This document shows positions 59,194 to 64,000 of a DNA stretch of 64,000 bases, piece after piece. The stretch lies in the NCBI GenBank assembly GCA_037126765.1, contig JBBCBC010000022.1, positions 15,653,758-15,717,757 of the forward strand, written 5' to 3'. The stretch's first letter is position 1, and every line of letters begins with the position of its first letter. Source of the stretch: Stenogyne calaminthoides (lineage: Eukaryota > Streptophyta > Magnoliopsida > Lamiales > Lamiaceae). The notes under the pieces were generated by a model that did not search any database, was not told where the DNA came from, and saw nothing but the letters and a program-made list of their open reading frames with translations. Position numbers and translations under genes: made by a program.

Positions 59194-60432
59194 TGATGGA
59201 TCACGCCGGTGAAGGCGGTCCGTCACCCAGGATCCTTATTGGATACCAAACGTACATGTATTAAAATTAAAACCTAAACATGTGTCTAGAGCAAGGTTTA
59301 GATTCGTTCGAGATGTTGATTCCACTACAGATCTTCCAGTTTGTCTCCCAGCCTCGTCCAAATGCCGAGTGGACAGCAATCTATCGAACGTGGAGAAGGC
59401 TCCTGCTATTTCGTCTCCTTAAACCCTAACTTGCCCAGCTGCAGAAATTTCAATTTCGTGTGCTTAGGGTTTTAGACGAAACCAGGCTCCTTTATTAATA
59501 CTCCTCAGGTTTCGTGGGTCAAACTAGGGATCCATTAGAAGGTATAGGGTTTGGGCTTCTCACGGACCCAAATACTCTTATGTTCAGCCCAGAACATTAT
59601 TTGGCCCGAGAACATTAATTCATCCCACTAGAGAATTAATGTTGAACTCCCGTCCTATCCCGAATCGATTTAGGGCTTTTATTAGACTTTATAATTCCCC
59701 GTGTTAAAGATATCGCACGTCCATTAATTATTAAAGCTCCTGACTGCTTTAATTAATTAATATCTATTATTCCTTGAGTAGTACCACTCAACCTTGTTGT
59801 CGTACGGATTAAATCCACCTACAGGGTTTAATACGACAATCCTTTATGAGTTTCCTCAAGGGGACGTCATCATCCTGGATGTTCAGGACACGGTGCCCCA
59901 ATGACAATAAATAGATATCATGCGAGCGATGTCACTACCCAAAATACGAAGTATGAGAGATTTACCAAGATTCTCACCTATAATAAATCAAAGCAGTGAA
60001 CAGGCACCCCACATATCTAAATACCACACTTAAGGTTAAGAATAATAAAAGTCACCAAGACCTCTAATTCTTCATAACAATCAGAATAGAAGAACATGTC
60101 TTATCTGTGACTCATTCAATGCGACATAGCGCACTAGTATAAACTAATGGCCAAGACAAGCCACCAACAAGTTTATACTACAACTTAAACCAATAGTTAT
60201 GTCCAGAACTATCTCAGTTGTGAATATTGTTTATATCTTATAAGGAACTTGACGATGTGATCTTCTGTGTGACTACAAACCCACCACATTGTCTACAATA
60301 TAAGATAAGCAGACACATAAGCAATTTATAAGAATGCAATAATGTGAAAAACCATTTATTTCAGATAATAAGGAAATTGAATATACATCCACAAAAGCTC
60401 ACTAAAAGTTTGCTTTACAGTATACACCAACA
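59194..60432 (-). repeat. 5' LTR of element M
   Basis: 1239 bp, matching 25957-27177 and the solo copy 4447-5694. Followed by ATCTGC (60433-60438), the right target copy. Confidence 0.93.
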
Positions 60433-60526
60433 ATCTGCATCATACTCTTAAAGAGTGTAGTAAGATCTCACTTGCTACGAGATACTAGGTATCTCACGAT
60501 GGATGCACAAATACTTTATAGCATCA
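60433..60526 (+). repeat. D2 LTR, continued, truncated
   Basis: Joins exactly to 25951-25956 when M is removed (CGATCTGCATCATACTCT); compare 62877-62890 in the other plus-strand D LTR. D homology stops after ACAAATACTTTA, about 1.2 kb short of a full LTR, and is followed by AGCATCAGACTC, a possible worn primer site. An internal LTR deletion is likely. Confidence 0.75.
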
Positions 60527-62399
60527 GACTCTTTGTTTTAATTGCATAAAATTTGGTTTTTGAATTAATTTTTTTTTAAAAAACCATTGGGGCACGGTTC
60601 TGTTGGACAAACTGCACCCCACTCCTTTTATTTGCTCTCTCTCGATTTATCTTCGTCCCTAAAAACCCAAAATTAGGGTTTTCCTTTTTGGGGATTCGCC
60701 GCTGCATGTTAACCAGACCACGGCCGGCGGCGCTACGCCGCATTGCTATGGGTCGGTACTAGGCACTGCGCCTCGTGAAGCGTGCGGGAGCCCACTTCAT
60801 GGGTCGCGACTCCACCCCAAAGTGAATCGTCTTTGAGACGCTTCCCATGCTCTTGCCTCTTTTCACGGCGGTGCGCCTCCCTCATCTCGGTTCGTTTCGC
60901 GGTGGTGCACCACCGATTCATTTCGATTTGGCTCTCTATTGCTTGGGCATTTTTGAGGCTTGACCGATGTGTCCGTCTCGATGCGTTTTTAGGCGGGGCG
61001 CCACCAGAATCGAGACGATTTAGTGGCGGCGCGCCGCCGACTCGATCTCCTCTGTTTTCGTACTAGTTTCGAACTGATTCGACCAAAGGGGTCGCGTCTC
61101 CATGCGCGCCCCTTCCGCCTCGCTCGTTCACGGCGACGATTCGCCCGCACGCGAGGCGTGGCGGTGGCGACTCATGCCTATTCATCCAGGTCGTGCTCAT
61201 CGTGTCGTTGTTGCCTGTTTCATCTTCCTGTTGCTCGACTTGAATCTGTATTTTGGTTTTGATTCTTTTGGGTTAATCTGGACTATTAATTGGATTAACT
61301 TGTTGATTGAAACGTGATGATGAAATGATTAATATGATAATTAGAAAATTTGGGTGTTCGTTTTCAGATTGGATTCGATTTGGAAAGGGTGATGATGTAG
61401 GAGGGTTGTTTTGCAAATTCGATTTGAGACAGGCCCTCCCGTGTAAATTTTATAAATTGCACCTGAGCCCTCGGGAATAAAATAAATTTAAAAGTAATTT
61501 TGAGAATTTTGATTGACTTTAAATTCTGAAATTGAAATTGGTTGGACCAAAGACGATTAATTGGATTAATTGTATTTTAATAATCTAAAACTGGATTTTA
61601 ATTGGACTTAAAATTCATTTTTTAAATTAGTTAACTTGTTAACTTGTTTACTCGTTTAAATTAGTTAACACAATTTAAGTCCGCATTATAACTGTTTGGG
61701 TAGGCGGCACCCAATATTTGCTGGAATGTATTGAATGCTCGGGTAGACGGCACCCAAATATTTGTTAGTCCGTATATGTCATGTTTGGGTAGGCGGCACC
61801 CGTAATTGCTCAAACGTGACTTAGACATCATGATGGATCTCTATTAAGCAATTAATACCCCTTCTTTAAAAAACGTTCGTCACTAAAATATGATTTTCTC
61901 ATTAATTTGATAAGATGTCTTCCATCAAAGTTAAAAGTAAACCGGAGATTTCGTTCCAATGAGTACTTAAAGACCCTCGTATTTTGCTCGGATATACATC
62001 TAACCGGACTCTTATAGGGACATGAAATGATGCCGCTTGATGGTTGTAAACCAACTTAACTTTGTTTCGCTAGCCCTCGTGGGGAACAAAGGGTAAGTGA
62101 CATCAGTCGAACTACGTTCAACTAGGAGTTGCAGTTTTACAATTAGTTTGGAGACCTACCAGTTATGCCATTGTAATGATCAGCCCTCGTTGGGATTATG
62201 ATGGTAGTAATGTGTATCCTAATCCATTAAGATTTATATTAAATATAAATTCGTACTTTTCCGATGAGGTCGTTAAGTATGTGAAAATAATGGAAGCAAA
62301 ATAAATTTAAATGCCATGTTTATTTTGATTGCTGAATATTGATCATACGAATTATGTGTTTTAATTCCCGTTTTATTTTATTTCTCTAGGATTTTTGAA
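60527..62399 (+). other. Leader region of the D2 element with GC-rich stretch
   Basis: 1.9 kb without a convincing gene. 60690-61200 is GC- and CpG-rich with GGCGGCGC words in both orientations; the frames there (60733-61262) are by-products of composition. 61320-62390 is AT-rich and has three GGCGGCACCC repeats (61694-61802). A TTTATTTCTCTAG acceptor-like motif lies just before the gag ATG. Long leaders of this kind occur in copia elements. Confidence 0.55.
61694..61802 (+). repeat. Three GGGTAGGCGGCACCC repeats in leader
   Basis: TTTGGGTAGGCGGCACCCAA at about 61695, CTCGGGTAGACGGCACCCAA at about 61738 and TTTGGGTAGGCGGCACCCGT at about 61783, spaced about 44 bp. GGGT and ACCC can pair, so each unit is a small hairpin. 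Confidence 0.75.
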
Positions 62400-62593
62400 A
62401 TGAATAACTTGTCATTGAGAAGCGTTTTGGAAACGAACAAATTAGATGGGCCAAACTTTCTCGACTGGCACCGAAACGTTCGTTTAGGCTCAGGCAAGAA
62501 AAGATTGAGTACGTGTTTTGGACACGCTAATCCCTGCTACCTCGTAGGCTGAAACTGAAGAGTATGAGGCGTTTGACGCCGCAGCTCAGAAGA
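62400..62593 (+). pseudogene. gag: gag start of the D2 element, cut
   Basis: ATG at 62400; MNNLSLRSVLETNKLDGPNF then LDWHRNVRL is the usual copia capsid start. A frameshift follows (near 62490), and the other frame reads LRQEKIEYV; a second shift leads to AETEEYEAFDAAAQKM. The gene stops after about 65 codons at a D-family LTR (62594). Either the LTR inserted here, or it is this element's own 3' LTR after a large internal deletion. Confidence 0.8.
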
Positions 62594-63816
62594 TGTTAGT
62601 GTTAGTGACCTACAGACAATCCATTGAAAGGACATAATACTCAGATAATATTCAGCATTGATTTAATATTATTGTTTATTTAATATTAAACATATGGCGT
62701 TGCACTTATTAGAATATTATGTTTGATTGTTTGAATTTGTTCTTATCCGTGTTCCCTTGAGTCACCGCTGTCATTGAGTGTGTGAGAACTCAGATGACCT
62801 AAGCAAGATTCTCAAATGGCCCAAATCGAGGATCATCAAGAATATAATATTGATGATACAATAGAGATTGGTGTGCGATTTGCATCATACTCTTTGAGAG
62901 TGTAGTAAGATCTCACTTGCTGCGAGACACTAGGTATTTCACGATGGATGCACAAATACCTTCGAAGGTATTGGTATACCCATCCGAGAAACTGTTTCAC
63001 GATGGATGCACAAATACCTTCGAAGGTATTGGTATACCCATCCGAGAGTGATGAGATACTCCTTTGACTTGAGGTCAATACGCACGACATATGTGGAGTG
63101 ATGAACTTTGACCATGACTGACGCTTGGATTGAGTTATCAAGAAGTGCATGTGCGTGGTAATTGAGTCAAGAAAATGATTCATTCCTCAAAGTGGATTTA
63201 GAGAGAATACTCATCTTCTCATCATAATTGGATCAAAGTCATTGGCCAATGCACATCAACTTGGACTTTGTGGCCAAGTGTGACATAAGTGATTAAAGAT
63301 AAATTGATTAAGTTATTTGAATAAACACTTCATCATGTGCAAGACTTAATCGAGTATTCGCGAATGAAATGAGAAAATCGTAATAGCCCATGTTTCAGTT
63401 ATATGTAGTTGTACATTTCTTCGCAACGTACCTCATATATTGAGAATGTCTAATTTATTGTCTAGGGTTCAATTAAGACCGTTAGTTTGACTAATCGCTC
63501 GATATATGAGGGTCTATGGATCACACAACATGTAATGGTTGTTTACTAATTATAGTTGGTTGATTAAATGTTAAATTAGATTTAATATTTAATTTATGGA
63601 GAAGTAATTAATAATTGATTAATTTTGAATTAATTATTATTAATAATTAATTTAATTTAATTTAATTAAATAAGAATTTTCAATAATAATATTTGGAATA
63701 TTATTGTAGGATTTGATATATATGGAAACAAATCGTAGATACTTATCATATATGAAATTTAAATCCGTAGAGATTTATATGTCGAAAATAAATATAAGAG
63801 ATTTATTTAAACTAGT
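62594..63816 (+). repeat. Second plus-strand D-family LTR (D3)
   Basis: Starts TGTTAGTGTTAGTGACC; matches 25667-25956, 60433-60526 and the reverse of D1 (16294-17879). Likeness to D1 ends near 63816 in the AGAGATTTATTTAAAC segment, some 350 bp short of a full LTR. The 115-codon minus frame at 62836-63183 is LTR sequence and not a gene. Confidence 0.85.
62937..63046 (+). repeat. 58-bp tandem duplication with 18-bp palindrome
   Basis: TTTCACGATGGATGCACAAA and following bases occur twice. Each unit holds the perfect palindrome AATACCTTCGAAGGTATT. D1 has one copy with a weaker palindrome. Confidence 0.85.
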
Positions 63817-64000
63817 GGGGGTGCACCTAAAATTGAGGTGCTAACCCGGATGTTATTGCTTCTTTTTTATGTTTGTAGCGTTGCTCACAAAAGTCTTATT
63901 GAATCTTTGGCTTCTACATTTTCTTCTCGTCTTGAGGTGTACACATAAAAATCATAATTTTACAAATAAAACAAAGGAAAAAATTGGGTTCTGTTGGAAT
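63817..64000 (+). other. Unidentified sequence at the window end
   Basis: From CTAGTGGGGGTGCACCTAAA onward it no longer matches the D LTR. No gene. It may be another insertion, or a different terminus; TGTTGGAAT at the very end resembles an LTR start but is cut. Confidence 0.4.

Larger units (their letters stand above)
25957..60432 (-). mobile_element. Element M: minus-strand Ty1/copia element, host of elements B and C
   Basis: Read on minus: 5' LTR (60432-59194), primer site, about 1.3 kb leader, gag, protease, integrase to 55774, then after the nested 26.7-kb insertion RT and RNase H (29058-27294), polypurine tract, 3' LTR (27177-25957). Without the insertion it is about 7.76 kb. The direct repeat ATCTGC flanks it (25951-25956 and 60433-60438). 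Its gag and pol differ clearly from A/B/C/E and fit the Tnt1-type copia branch, with no extra ORF. Confidence 0.92.

Noticed and set aside
60733..61262. Several overlapping frames on both strands in the GC-rich leader
   Set aside because: Arg/Ser-rich in every frame, as expected from GC-rich sequence with few stops; no domain and no consistent start.
62836..63183. 115-codon minus frame in D3
   Set aside because: LTR sequence; the repeated DGYTNT part comes from the 58-bp duplication.

Overview
This window looks like nuclear DNA of a eudicot plant, made almost wholly of nested, decayed Ty1/copia LTR retrotransposons. No intact host gene, rRNA, tRNA or CRISPR array was seen. The plant assignment rests on primer-binding sites matching plant initiator tRNA-Met (TGGTATCAGAGC, several copies), AT-rich sequence, plant-style TATA boxes and CCCTAAA-type repeats. 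Reading frames are broken by stops and frameshifts throughout, so the elements are fossils.

Layout. Element A (+, 1-14336) has a cut 5' LTR, gag, PR-INT-RT-RNase H, a very long post-pol ORF and a 3' LTR. It carries two solo LTRs: 4447-5694 inside RT and 12614-13886 inside its 3' LTR. Region 14337-17879 holds an LTR-like stretch (H) and a minus-strand 5' LTR with PBS (D1, 16294-17879). Element E (+, 17880-25666) follows and has a 2.2-kb internal inversion. A D-family LTR (D2, +) opens at 25667 inside E. Element M (-, 25957-60432) sits in that D2 LTR; it is a different copia lineage. Element B (+, 29059-55768) sits inside M's pol. Element C (+, 42633-55599) sits inside B's 3' LTR. From 60433 the D2 LTR resumes, followed by a leader with a GC-rich stretch, a broken gag, and a second D-family LTR (62594-63816). 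This is a five-level stack, E > D2 > M > B > C, and four of its five members (all but outermost E) show an LTR boundary with flanking repeats or a candidate target site.

How the parts relate. A, B, C and E are one Sirevirus-like group: gag with a long coiled-coil and basic spacer, PR with a DSG motif, DD35E integrase, YVDD reverse transcriptase, RNase H, and a large extra ORF between pol and the 3' LTR. That ORF appears to have its own promoter and, in B, C and E, a 5' intron. B and C also carry, between pol and that unit, an antisense cassette with its own TATA box (in B) and a conserved small protein ending in a CxxC motif; E lacks it. These two internal transcription units are the most interesting content. 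Parts of B, C and the C 3' end are depleted in CAG/CTG in a way that suggests sequencing or assembly error in methylated DNA, so frame damage there must be read with care.
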